Shown here: positions 26,768 to 35,021 of the stretch, piece after piece
Position numbering within the stretch: the stretch's first letter is position 1
Layout: each line of letters begins with the position of its first letter
Assembly: GCA_049670505.1 (NCBI GenBank)
Contig: JBATTK010000078.1
Coordinates: 1 to 54,589, forward strand
From: JBATTK01 sp049670505
GTDB taxonomy: Bacteria > Bacteroidota > Bacteroidia > Flavobacteriales > Flavobacteriaceae
DNA length: 54,589 nucleotides
Direction: 5' to 3'
Translations under genes and position numbers: made by a program
Notes under the pieces: generated by a model
The model's input: the letters and a program-made list of their open reading frames with translations, nothing else
Told to the model about the DNA's origin: nothing
The model's database searches: none

Positions 26768-27742
26768 ATGTACCCATTAAGAAGAAATAGAAGACTCCGA
26801 ACGAATGAAGCTATTCGCAATCTGGTCCGGGAAACCATATTGACCCCCAGTGATTTCCTAGTTCCGCTTTTTGTGGTAGAAGGAATGGCCATTAAAGAAG
26901 AAATTCCTTCCATGCCCGAATATTATCGGCTAAGCCTTGATAATTTGGAAAAAGAAGTCAAAGCATTGTGGCATATGGGACTTGGTGCTGTGCTCTTGTT
27001 CGTAAAAGTACCCGATGATCTAAAGGACAATAAGGGAACCGAGGCCTTGAACGCGGAAGGATTGATGCAACGCGCCATCAAAACGGTAAAAAACGCCTGC
27101 CCGGATATGTTGGTCATGACCGATGTGGCCTTAGACCCTTACTCTTCTTACGGGCATGATGGTATTGTGGAAAACAATGAGATATTAAACGATGAAACGG
27201 CAGAAGTTTTGGCAGAAATGAGCATATCCCATGCACAGGCGGGGGCCGATTTTGTAGCACCCAGTGATATGATGGACGGAAGGATTCTTACCATACGAGA
27301 GGCTTTGGAAGAGGAAGGCTTTATCAACACCGGTATTATGAGCTATAGTGCCAAATATGCCAGTGCGTTTTACGGCCCCTTCCGTGATGCCTTGGATTCG
27401 GCCCCTGGATTCGGTGATAAAAAAACGTATCAGATGGATTTTGCCAATAGGTTCGAGGCCATTAAAGAAACGGAAATGGATATTGATGAGGGAGCGGATA
27501 TTGTTATGATAAAACCAGGGCTTTGTTATTTGGATATCGTCCGCGAAATTAAAAATGAGGTAGACGTTCCGGTTGCGGTATATCAAGTTTCGGGGGAATA
27601 TGCCATGCTAAAGGCCGCTGCCGAAAAAGGTTGGTTGGACCATGATGCTGTGATGATAGAACAATTAATGGCCATAAAACGTGCAGGGGCCAATATCATC
27701 GCCAGCTATTTTGCAAAAGATGCCATTCGCCTAATGGGTTGA
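26768..27742 (+). CDS. hemB: Porphobilinogen synthase (delta-aminolevulinate dehydratase)
   Basis: This 324-residue TIM-barrel enzyme condenses two 5-aminolevulinate molecules into porphobilinogen. Schiff-base lysines are visible as Lys196 (SYSAKYASAFYGPFRDAL) and Lys249 (MIKPGLCYLDIV). At the metal-site position the sequence reads DVALDPYSSYGHDG, with Asp in place of the Cys cluster of zinc-dependent enzymes. That is the pattern of Mg2+-type HemB such as the Pseudomonas enzyme (inference from the motif). It is the last recognisable heme gene of the cluster. Confidence 0.96.
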   Translation: MYPLRRNRRLRTNEAIRNLVRETILTPSDFLVPLFVVEGMAIKEEIPSMPEYYRLSLDNLEKEVKALWHMGLGAVLLFVKVPDDLKDNKGTEALNAEGLMQRAIKTVKNACPDMLVMTDVALDPYSSYGHDGIVENNEILNDETAEVLAEMSISHAQAGADFVAPSDMMDGRILTIREALEEEGFINTGIMSYSAKYASAFYGPFRDALDSAPGFGDKKTYQMDFANRFEAIKETEMDIDEGADIVMIKPGLCYLDIVREIKNEVDVPVAVYQVSGEYAMLKAAAEKGWLDHDAVMIEQLMAIKRAGANIIASYFAKDAIRLMG

Positions 27743-27792
27743 TCGAATAAAGCCGTTCCTACGAACAAATCATAGCATTCAAAGCATATTAT

Positions 27793-28305
27793 ATGAAAAA
27801 AACATTGTTTATACTAATTGGTTTATTTATTTCATTGACTAATGCCCAAGAACTTGCAATCCCCACCTTTTTAGAAAAATGGGAGAATTCAAAAGCCTAC
27901 CTGATTCAATTGGCGGAGGCCATGCCCCAGGAAAAGTATACGTACAAACCCACGGCACGGGAAATGGATTTTAGGGAGCAGTTGATACACATAAGGGGGA
28001 ACATGCTCTGGCTAAGTGGTAACTATTTCCTGAACAAGAAAATAAAAAAGGAAGATTTGGCGGTAAGTACATTGGACAAAGATGAACTGATCCTACTAAT
28101 TTCCGAAGGCTTCGATTCCGTTGCCGAAATAGTGAAAACCATGAAACCGGAAGATCTGTCCGCCAAGGTAGATTTCTTTGCCGGTGAAAAGACCAAGTTT
28201 CAAATCCTAAATCTACTACAGGACCATGTTACTCACCACCGAGGGCAGTTAATCGTATATCTGAACCTCAACAAGATAGAACCTCCTCGTTATACGGGTT
28301 GGTAA
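27793..28305 (+). CDS. Exported DinB-like family protein
   Basis: This 170-residue protein has an N-terminal signal peptide (residues 1-18, ending TNAQ) followed by a DinB/YfiT-like four-helix bundle. It shows FLEKWENSKAYLIQLAEAMP, YKPTAREMDFREQLIHIRGN with the first metal-ligand His, and LQDHVTHHRGQLIVYLNLN with the paired His residues of the typical three-His site. DinB-like proteins often bind divalent metals and may act as thiol transferases. It follows hemB by 50 nt and precedes the interrupted serine hydrolase by 11 nt. Confidence 0.85.
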   Translation: MKKTLFILIGLFISLTNAQELAIPTFLEKWENSKAYLIQLAEAMPQEKYTYKPTAREMDFREQLIHIRGNMLWLSGNYFLNKKIKKEDLAVSTLDKDELILLISEGFDSVAEIVKTMKPEDLSAKVDFFAGEKTKFQILNLLQDHVTHHRGQLIVYLNLNKIEPPRYTGW

Positions 28306-28316
28306 ATACCTTTCAC

Positions 28317-29654
28317 ATGAAAAAACGGGCCATAGGCATAAGAATTATACTGATTGGATTGTTCTTCTTCCCAAATGCATTAATTGCCCAGAAACCTTTT
28401 TTGGATGGTGACCCAGTTCCTATAGAAACGCTTTCGCCAGGGATTCTGGAGGAGGTAGGCTTGGATTCAAATTATATTAACTTCAGGGTAGATTCCATTA
28501 TGATGTACGGTATCGGAAATCGTGCTTTCCCCGGGGCGCAATTGTTGGTGGCCAAGGATGGTAAGATTGTTTTTCATAAAACGTATGGCTACCATACCTA
28601 TGACAGCGTACAAAAAGTAGCACAGGACGATATCTATGATTTGGCCTCAGTGACCAAAATAACTGGACCACTGCTTGCCTTGATGAAATTGTATGACGAG
28701 GGGAAATTGGACTTGGACGCGCCTTTTAGTAACTACTGGAAACCTTGGAAACGAATAAAGGACAAGAAAAATCTAACGCTTCGGGAAATTTTAAGCCACC
28801 AAGCAGGTTTGGAACCTTATATTGTTTTTCTAAAAGAGGTTTTCAAAAAAGGAAAGCTTAAAAAGCGTTTTGTCAGGTATACTACCAAGCGTGGATATGA
28901 AAATCGTGCGTATGAAAACCTTTTTGTAAAAAACAGATTCCATCGAAAAGTATATCGGGAAATTGGGAAATCTAAAGTATCCCGGGAGAAAAAGTATACC
29001 TACTCGGGGCTCAGTTTTCTAATCTATCCCGAACTTATTTATCAATTAACGGATATACCTTATGAGGAATACCTGAAAACAAACTTTTATACCCCTCTGG
29101 GCTGTACTACCCTAGGTTTTAATCCAAGGACAAAAGCGTATGCCAATGCCATTGTTCCCACTGAACTGGACACCTTCTTTAGAAAAACCCTCACACACGG
29201 ATGGGTACATGATGAAAATGCCGCCTTACTGGGCGGTATTTCCGGTAACGCAGGTTTGTTCGGTACCGCCACCGATTTGGCCAAGTTAATGCAAATGTAT
29301 CTTTGGGGAGGTTCATATGGGGGAGAGACGTACTTTTCTGCAGAAACGGTAAGGGAATTTACAAAAACACAATATATTGAAAATGAAAATCGTAGAGGTC
29401 TTGGTTTCGATAAACCCTTGTTGAACAACTCAAACCTTTCATTGAGCGAGTCCTATCCGGCCCCAGAAGCCAGTAGGGAAAGTTTCGGGCATAGCGGTTT
29501 TACGGGCACCTTTGTATGAGCAGACCCAAAAAACCAATTGGTATTTATTTTTCTTTCCAATAGGGTTTACCCATCAAGGGAACATAGGAACCTATATGAA
29601 CTTAACATACGATCGGCCTTGCACCAGGTCTTTTATAAAGCTTCACTACCTTAA
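28317..29654 (+). pseudogene. Beta-lactamase-family serine hydrolase interrupted by one in-frame TGA
   Basis: The start is ATG 28317 (signal peptide to about residue 25), not the upstream TTG. Codons 1-400 encode an exported beta-lactamase/esterase-type serine hydrolase with the S-x-x-K pair Ser111/Lys114 (DLASVTKITG), the KYTYSGLSF Tyr motif and GHSGFTGTFV near the end. TGA at 29517-29519 then stops the frame. After it the same frame continues without another stop for 44 codons (ADPKNQLVFIFLSNRVYPSR...) to TAA at 29652-29654, and this reads as the expected family C-terminus. A family Trp codon (TGG) most simply became TGA. It may be a recent nonsense mutation, a base-call error or readthrough. 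Confidence 0.85.
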
Positions 29655-29710
29655 AAGGATTAGGCCATAATTCTTATTTTATTGGTACATTAGTACAATA
29701 TATTCAACTC

Positions 29711-30832
29711 ATGGGACTTCTTCTGTTTTTTGCCCTAATATCCATTTTCTTTTCATTTCTATGCTCCATTTTGGAGGCTGTTTTGCTAAGTGTTACCCCA
29801 ACCTTCGTCAACCTTAAAAAGAAAGAGGGAAAAGTCTATGCCGCAGGATTGGAAAAACTAAAAAAGGATGTGGACAAACCGCTTATCGCCATACTTACCT
29901 TAAATACCGTAGCACATACCGTGGGTGCCATTTTGGTAGGGGTGCAAGCAAAAGTCGCCTATACGGAAATCTATGGAAATACGCAACGAACCGTCTTTGG
30001 TTTAGCATTTACCGAAGATATTATGGTAGGCGTAGTATCTACCATTATGACCATACTGATTTTGGTGGCATCGGAAATCATTCCCAAGACCATAGGCGCC
30101 ACTTTTTGGAGACAATTGGCCGGTTTTACCACTAAAGCCCTTCATGTAATGGTCTGGATTTTAAAATGGACGGGGCTTTTGTGGATTTTACAACTTTTTA
30201 CAAAACTTGTGGGTAAAAAAGGGCACCATGGCAGTATCCTTAGTCGTGAAGACTTCACCGCAATGGCCGATATTGCCCATGAGAAAGGTGTATTCCAAGA
30301 ATCCGAATCAAAAATAATCAAAAACCTTCTTCGTTTCAACGAGGTTTTGGCGAAGCATGTGATGACCCCAAGGACAGTAATGAAAATAGCGGCCGAAAAA
30401 GAAACCATCAAGGATTTTTTTGATAAAAATCCTACACTCCGTTTTTCAAGAATCCCGGTACATGGGGAAAATACCGATAATATCACTGGTTACGTACTAA
30501 AAGACATGGTGTTGGAAGAAATTATAAAAGAAAACGGAGCATCTACCCTGTTTACCATAAAAAGGAATATTCTGGTTACTGGGCGCGATACGCCTATACC
30601 CCAGCTTTTTGAGACGCTGATTGCCAAAAGGGAGCATATTGCCCTTGTAGTCGATGAGTATGGATCGGTAAGCGGTCTCGTTACCATGGAGGACGTGATA
30701 GAAACCTTATTAGGGCTTGAAATCATGGATGAAAGCGACCAAATAGAGGATTTACAACTGCTAGCTCGAAAGAATTGGGAAAATAGGGCCAAACGCATAG
30801 GAATTATAGAAGAAAACACCAAAATTGAGTAA
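29711..30832 (+). CDS. CNNM (DUF21) transmembrane protein with CBS domains
   Basis: This 373-residue protein starts with a four-segment CNNM/DUF21 membrane domain (residues about 1-170): an FFSFLCSILEAVLLSV opening, AILTLNTVAHTVGAI and VASEIIPKTIGATFW. A linker with LRFNEVLAKHVMTPRTVM leads into two CBS motifs (about 200-350), the second with ALVVDEYGSVSGLVTMEDVIE. The family is implicated in magnesium or cobalt handling. Many relatives carry an extra C-terminal CorC/HlyC transporter-associated domain that is absent here, as it is in other short homologues. It shares 1 nt with the next gene (TAATG). Confidence 0.9.
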   Translation: MGLLLFFALISIFFSFLCSILEAVLLSVTPTFVNLKKKEGKVYAAGLEKLKKDVDKPLIAILTLNTVAHTVGAILVGVQAKVAYTEIYGNTQRTVFGLAFTEDIMVGVVSTIMTILILVASEIIPKTIGATFWRQLAGFTTKALHVMVWILKWTGLLWILQLFTKLVGKKGHHGSILSREDFTAMADIAHEKGVFQESESKIIKNLLRFNEVLAKHVMTPRTVMKIAAEKETIKDFFDKNPTLRFSRIPVHGENTDNITGYVLKDMVLEEIIKENGASTLFTIKRNILVTGRDTPIPQLFETLIAKREHIALVVDEYGSVSGLVTMEDVIETLLGLEIMDESDQIEDLQLLARKNWENRAKRIGIIEENTKIE

Positions 30833-31305
30833 TGGAAACGGCTTATATATGTACTCCCTTAGGAACTGCCCTATTGAAAGGCGATGAAAACGGCCTGACC
30901 GCTATTACCGTTCTGAATGCCGATAATCCGATAAGTACCATAATTCCCGAGGTGTTAGAAGATGCGGTATACCAACTCCAAGAGTATTTTGAAGGACAAC
31001 GGCAAGGGTTCAGTCTGGTAATAAATCCACAAGGAACAGATTTTCAGAAAAAGGTCTGGACCGCCTTACAGGATATTCCTTACGGAAAAACGGTGTCCTA
31101 TCTGGAACTATCCAAAAAATTAGGCGATGTAAAAGCCATACGGGCCGTAGCAGCTGCAAATGGAAAGAATCCCTTATGGATAGTAGTACCATGCCATAGG
31201 GTAATCGGGAGCGATGGTTCCCTAGTTGGGTATGCAGGCGGATTGGGACGTAAAAAATGGCTTTTGGAACATGAAAGTCCCGTAAAGCAACAACGTTTGT
31301 TCTGA
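30832..31305 (+). CDS. ogt: Methylated-DNA--protein-cysteine S-methyltransferase
   Basis: This 157-residue suicide enzyme takes methyl groups from O6-methylguanine onto its active-site Cys. The catalytic motif is VVPCHRVIGSDGSLVGYAGG with Cys121, preceded by the DNA-binding segment DIPYGKTVSYLELSKKLGDVKAIRAVAAANGKNP (helix-turn-helix with the Arg finger). Length is that of single-domain Ogt, without an Ada regulatory half. It overlaps the CNNM gene by 1 nt, implying coupled translation. Confidence 0.95.
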   Translation: METAYICTPLGTALLKGDENGLTAITVLNADNPISTIIPEVLEDAVYQLQEYFEGQRQGFSLVINPQGTDFQKKVWTALQDIPYGKTVSYLELSKKLGDVKAIRAVAAANGKNPLWIVVPCHRVIGSDGSLVGYAGGLGRKKWLLEHESPVKQQRLF

Positions 31306-31453
31306 TGCTCACAGACTAAGTGGTCCGTGACTCCCTTTTTTCATCCAATTTTCTTCCATCTCGGAGTAGTTCATCGATGTTTTCTTTTCTAAAAACCCAC
31401 TTTCTCCTATTTCCTTTTCTACTATAGGCCTCATAAACCGACTTAACGGTCGG

Positions 31454-32299
31454 TTACTGATTACAACTAATAACACTGAGTTCGTTGCTTTCAGAAATGG
31501 CATCGGATTGGGTAAATGGTGTTTTAAACAGCACAAATTTATCGATGGCATGGCCGCTGGAACGCGCGGAGATTTCCATGGTGTAGGTTCCCGCTTGATC
31601 AAATCTCACGAATATATCGTGGGCATTATTGTCGAATGTTCTGGACTGCCATTTAAAACCCAAGTCGTTGCCACTCCTATATATCTTAAACCATCCATCT
31701 TTGGTTGCTCCTTCGGGATTAGGGGTTTTACCTGTTCCTTTGGGGTATACGATACTTTCTCCTTTTTGGGCATAGAAATCGTCCGCATCGTCAAACCGAA
31801 GCCATGTATCGTTATGCTCGGTGCCGTTGTCACCTATAGTAACCGCCGATTTCCAAAGAAATTGATAGGTACCCGGATTCGAAATTTTTAAGCTGTAAGT
31901 GACAAACCCATTTCCTGGTTGTCCCGTGTGCTGTGTTCCGGTCCAAACCATATAACCATCCCCGGAAAATCCGGATTCATTTGACTTTAATTCCCAATCA
32001 CCGGAAAACTTGGCTTCTTCAAATTCTATATGAACATATCCGTCCTTTTCATTGAAAATAAAATCTCCCGGATCCGTACAAGAACTGTTATTGCCTGACC
32101 CTTCTTCACCATTTCCATTGTCATTTTCTTCTTCGCCATCATTATTATCATTCGTTGGTTCTTCTTGTGGGTCTACGGCCTCCATGTCATCGGCAGTTGC
32201 AATATCTTCATCGGAACATGAGAAAACAAGGCCCAAAAAAAGACAAATAGGGATATATCTCAATTTATAGATAAGTGTATTTGTGGGAGTGTCTAACAT
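31454..32299 (-). CDS. Lipoprotein with carbohydrate-binding-module-like jelly roll
   Basis: This 281-residue protein has a lipoprotein signal (LVFSC, Cys28) followed by an acidic, Asn/Gly-rich linker (about 35-75). One beta-sandwich domain follows (about 80-265): DGYVHIEFEEAKFSGDWEL, SGFSGDGYMVWTG, GTYQFLWKSAVTIGDNGTEHNDTWLRFDDADDFYA and a closing GTYTMEISARSSGHAIDKFVLFK. This pattern of a conserved W/Y strand and a terminal HAIDKFVL strand is that of CBM6/35-like and GH-associated sugar-binding modules. No catalytic domain is attached. It is probably a surface glycan-binding lipoprotein and stands alone. Confidence 0.65.
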   Translation of the reverse strand: MLDTPTNTLIYKLRYIPICLFLGLVFSCSDEDIATADDMEAVDPQEEPTNDNNDGEEENDNGNGEEGSGNNSSCTDPGDFIFNEKDGYVHIEFEEAKFSGDWELKSNESGFSGDGYMVWTGTQHTGQPGNGFVTYSLKISNPGTYQFLWKSAVTIGDNGTEHNDTWLRFDDADDFYAQKGESIVYPKGTGKTPNPEGATKDGWFKIYRSGNDLGFKWQSRTFDNNAHDIFVRFDQAGTYTMEISARSSGHAIDKFVLFKTPFTQSDAISESNELSVISCNQ

Positions 32300-32464
32300 G
32301 GTATTCTGATTTTGTAAATATCGATTTCTTAGTATAAAAAATAAGAACGAAAAACATAAGGTCTATATTGAAAAAGAACCCAAGTTTTCGATGAAAAACA
32401 CCTATTTGTTAAGACTTTTTCCGTTCCCACTTTTATCCATCTATTTAAATATAGATTTATCCGA

Positions 32465-32495
32465 TTCGGGCATATTCAAATTTCTTGTATATTTA
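32465..32495 (+). promoter_or_regulatory. Candidate promoter TTCG-N19-TATATTTA for the DUF4153 gene
   Basis: TTCG (32465-32468) and TATATTTA (32488-32495) are 19 nt apart, matching the Bacteroidota -33/-7 spacing with one mismatch in each box. Its predicted start site near 32502 supports the ATG at 32511 rather than an upstream ATG at 32391 in the same frame. Confidence 0.5.
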
Positions 32496-32510
32496 AAACA
32501 ACATACAACT

Positions 32511-34307
32511 ATGGGTTTCCTTTCATTTCATGAGATTGTCCGTAAGGCAAGAAATGCCTTCAATAGATTTCCTATCACCTTAGTATGGGCCATTACCGGC
32601 AGCCTTATTTTCATTGGCATCGTAAATGTTGACCCCGATTTGCTGTTTGATGAATACAGCAATTCACTACTTACCTTTATTTTAGGTATAAGTTGGCTTA
32701 TCGGCACCCAATTTTTTATAGAGCAATTAAAGAATCCCGAAAAATGGTACGGGTTAAAGTTGGTTGTTGTAGGATTGTTAGTCCTGTTTTATTGGCACTT
32801 GCCCGACCTTGGTCAAAACGATGTAAATCCAAAATTCTATATTCGATTCTTTTTGTACCTAATCGCGGGGCATGTATTCCTATTCTTTGCCCCCTTTGTC
32901 CTTAGGTGGAACAATGCCGCTTATTGGAACTACTTAAAGGCCGTATGTATTGCCATTGGCCGAAGTATTCTTTTTTCGGGTGTATTGTACCTTGGACTTG
33001 TGCTGGCTTTGGTTGCTATTAAGTATCTATTTGATTACGATATTCCGGGCAAACGCTATGGCCAACTTTTTATATTGTGTTTAGGTGTTGTAAACACATG
33101 GACATACCTTTCCGATTTTCCGAAGGATATACTACAACAAACCACCATAAAATATAATAAGGCATTGGAGGTCTTTGTAAAGTACATACTTATTCCTTTG
33201 GTGCTTCTGTATATAGTTATCCTATATGCCTACACGCTTAAGATCGTATTGGCGTGGAACCTTCCCAAAGGTTGGGTCTCCTATTTGGTTACGGCATTGG
33301 CACTTTTGGGGTTTTTGATACAACTCATGATCAATCCCATTCAAAAGACCTTGAAATCATGGACCATCAACCACTTTTATCCTTGGTTTTATTTTTTGCT
33401 TTTTCCGCTCATTGTTTTGCTATTCACCGCCATTTTCAAGCGGATCGGAGATTACGGAATTACAGAAAACCGCTATTTTGTATTGCTGATCGCTTTATGG
33501 ATTTTAGGGATTACATGTTATCTGCTGTTTAGTAGGAAAAAGCAGTTGAAGATACTGTCCATTTCTCTTTTTATATTGGCTATACTTTCTTCTTTTGGAT
33601 TTTGGGGTGCTTTTAAAGTTTCCGAAAACAGTCAGGTAAATCAGTTTAAAAAAGTGTTTGAACAAGTGAAGCAAAATAATAATTTGGCGTCTGTTGAACA
33701 ATATGGCCAACTAAAATCCATTATAGATTACCTGGCCGATCATAGATCCGTTTCCCGCCTAGATCCTATCGTTGGTCTTTCCGTAGCGGAAATCTGTAGG
33801 GATACGACCGAAGGTTCCAAAAGAATGTATACGTATAACGCCCCAAAAAAGTTATTGGATAGTATAGGTATAGCAACTGATCCTGAAGATGGTATGAACT
33901 ACGCTTATGGGGACCACTTCAATTATCATACGCAATGGAACGCCGTTCATAATTATCCGATATCCGGATATGATTATTTCGCATCGATAAATTTCACTAA
34001 ATATGATAAAAGACCAATGAAAATCGGGCTTTTTAATATCTACTTTGAGCAAACCAAGCACGAAATCCGGTTGTCCAAGAAACCAAATAGTAGTGGCGCA
34101 CTTGTTATTCCTATAAGGGAAAAGTTGATAGCGCTAACAAAACAGGGCACTAACTTAAATGAAGTAGACCAAAAGGAGTTGATGCTAGAATCTAAAAATG
34201 ATAGTCTTTTCGCAAAATTGATTTTTCTGGATTTAGGATATTCTTTGAAAAAGGATTCCCTTGACGTAAATGAGCTTAGAGCATATTTGTTCTTAAAACA
34301 AGATTAG
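32511..34307 (+). CDS. DUF4153 multi-pass membrane protein
   Basis: Starting from ATG 32511 (the frame continues upstream, but a promoter lies there), the product is 598 residues. About a dozen hydrophobic helices fill residues 15-390. YWNYLKAVCIAIGRSILFSGVLYLGL and the FPKDILQQ and PLVLLYIVILYAYTLKIVL segments are typical of DUF4153. A soluble C-terminal part follows (about 400-598). The function is unknown. It abuts the next gene exactly, with the TAG stop followed at once by ATG, so the two are probably co-translated. Confidence 0.82.
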   Translation: MGFLSFHEIVRKARNAFNRFPITLVWAITGSLIFIGIVNVDPDLLFDEYSNSLLTFILGISWLIGTQFFIEQLKNPEKWYGLKLVVVGLLVLFYWHLPDLGQNDVNPKFYIRFFLYLIAGHVFLFFAPFVLRWNNAAYWNYLKAVCIAIGRSILFSGVLYLGLVLALVAIKYLFDYDIPGKRYGQLFILCLGVVNTWTYLSDFPKDILQQTTIKYNKALEVFVKYILIPLVLLYIVILYAYTLKIVLAWNLPKGWVSYLVTALALLGFLIQLMINPIQKTLKSWTINHFYPWFYFLLFPLIVLLFTAIFKRIGDYGITENRYFVLLIALWILGITCYLLFSRKKQLKILSISLFILAILSSFGFWGAFKVSENSQVNQFKKVFEQVKQNNNLASVEQYGQLKSIIDYLADHRSVSRLDPIVGLSVAEICRDTTEGSKRMYTYNAPKKLLDSIGIATDPEDGMNYAYGDHFNYHTQWNAVHNYPISGYDYFASINFTKYDKRPMKIGLFNIYFEQTKHEIRLSKKPNSSGALVIPIREKLIALTKQGTNLNEVDQKELMLESKNDSLFAKLIFLDLGYSLKKDSLDVNELRAYLFLKQD

Positions 34308-35021
34308 ATGTTACAGAAGGTAAACTTGGAACATATATTATTTCTGGATATCGAAACGGTTCCGGAGGAGGAAAATTTTGGGAACTTGGACGACGCCAAA
34401 AAGGAGCTTTGGGAACAAAAGTCGCAGTATCAGCGCAAGGAAGATATTAGCGCGGAGGATTTCTATGAACGAGCCGGGATTTGGGCCGAGTTCGGAAAAA
34501 TCATCTGTATTTCCGTGGGCTACTTTAATTTTAAAGGAACGACACGAAACTTTAGGATCACTACGTTTCATGGAGAAGAAGCAACTATCCTAAAGGATTT
34601 TAAAAATCTGTTGGATACCCATTTTAATTATCCCAAACATCTGTTGTGTGCCCATAACGGCAAGGAATTCGACTTTCCCTATATTGCTCGGAGGATGCTG
34701 ATCCACAGTATAGACCTACCCCATAAACTTGATCTTTTTGGAAAAAAACCATGGGAAATCCCGCATTTGGATACCATGGAACTCTGGAAGTTCGGGGATT
34801 ACAAGCATTATACTTCCCTAAAATTAATGGCCAATGTGTTGGGAATACCTTCCCCAAAAGAAGATATAGATGGTAGTATGGTACGAGAGGTGTATTATCA
34901 AGAAAATGATTTGGACCGTATCATTAGATACTGTGAATTGGACGTAGTGACCACGGCACAGGTTTTTCTGCGGTTACGCAATGAGGATATCCTGTTGGAA
35001 GATGAAATTAAAAAAGTCTAG
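34308..35021 (+). CDS. Predicted 3'-5' exonuclease related to PolB exonuclease domain
   Basis: This 237-residue single-domain DEDD nuclease has ExoI motif LFLDIETVPEE (Asp/Glu metal ligands), ExoII HNGKEFDFPYIARRM, and ExoIII YCELDVVTTAQVFLRL near residue 212. The compact layout is that of the PolB-like exonuclease family PF10108, without a polymerase domain. It probably acts in DNA repair or RNA/DNA turnover. It starts directly after the DUF4153 stop codon and overlaps the convergent subtilase gene by 4 nt at 35018-35021. Confidence 0.88.
   Translation: MLQKVNLEHILFLDIETVPEEENFGNLDDAKKELWEQKSQYQRKEDISAEDFYERAGIWAEFGKIICISVGYFNFKGTTRNFRITTFHGEEATILKDFKNLLDTHFNYPKHLLCAHNGKEFDFPYIARRMLIHSIDLPHKLDLFGKKPWEIPHLDTMELWKFGDYKHYTSLKLMANVLGIPSPKEDIDGSMVREVYYQENDLDRIIRYCELDVVTTAQVFLRLRNEDILLEDEIKKV

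Noticed and set aside
31309..31434. A 41-codon minus-strand frame after the CBM-like lipoprotein gene
   Set aside because: It has somewhat protein-like composition but no promoter, ribosome-binding context or recognised family; it fits a chance frame in a convergent gap.
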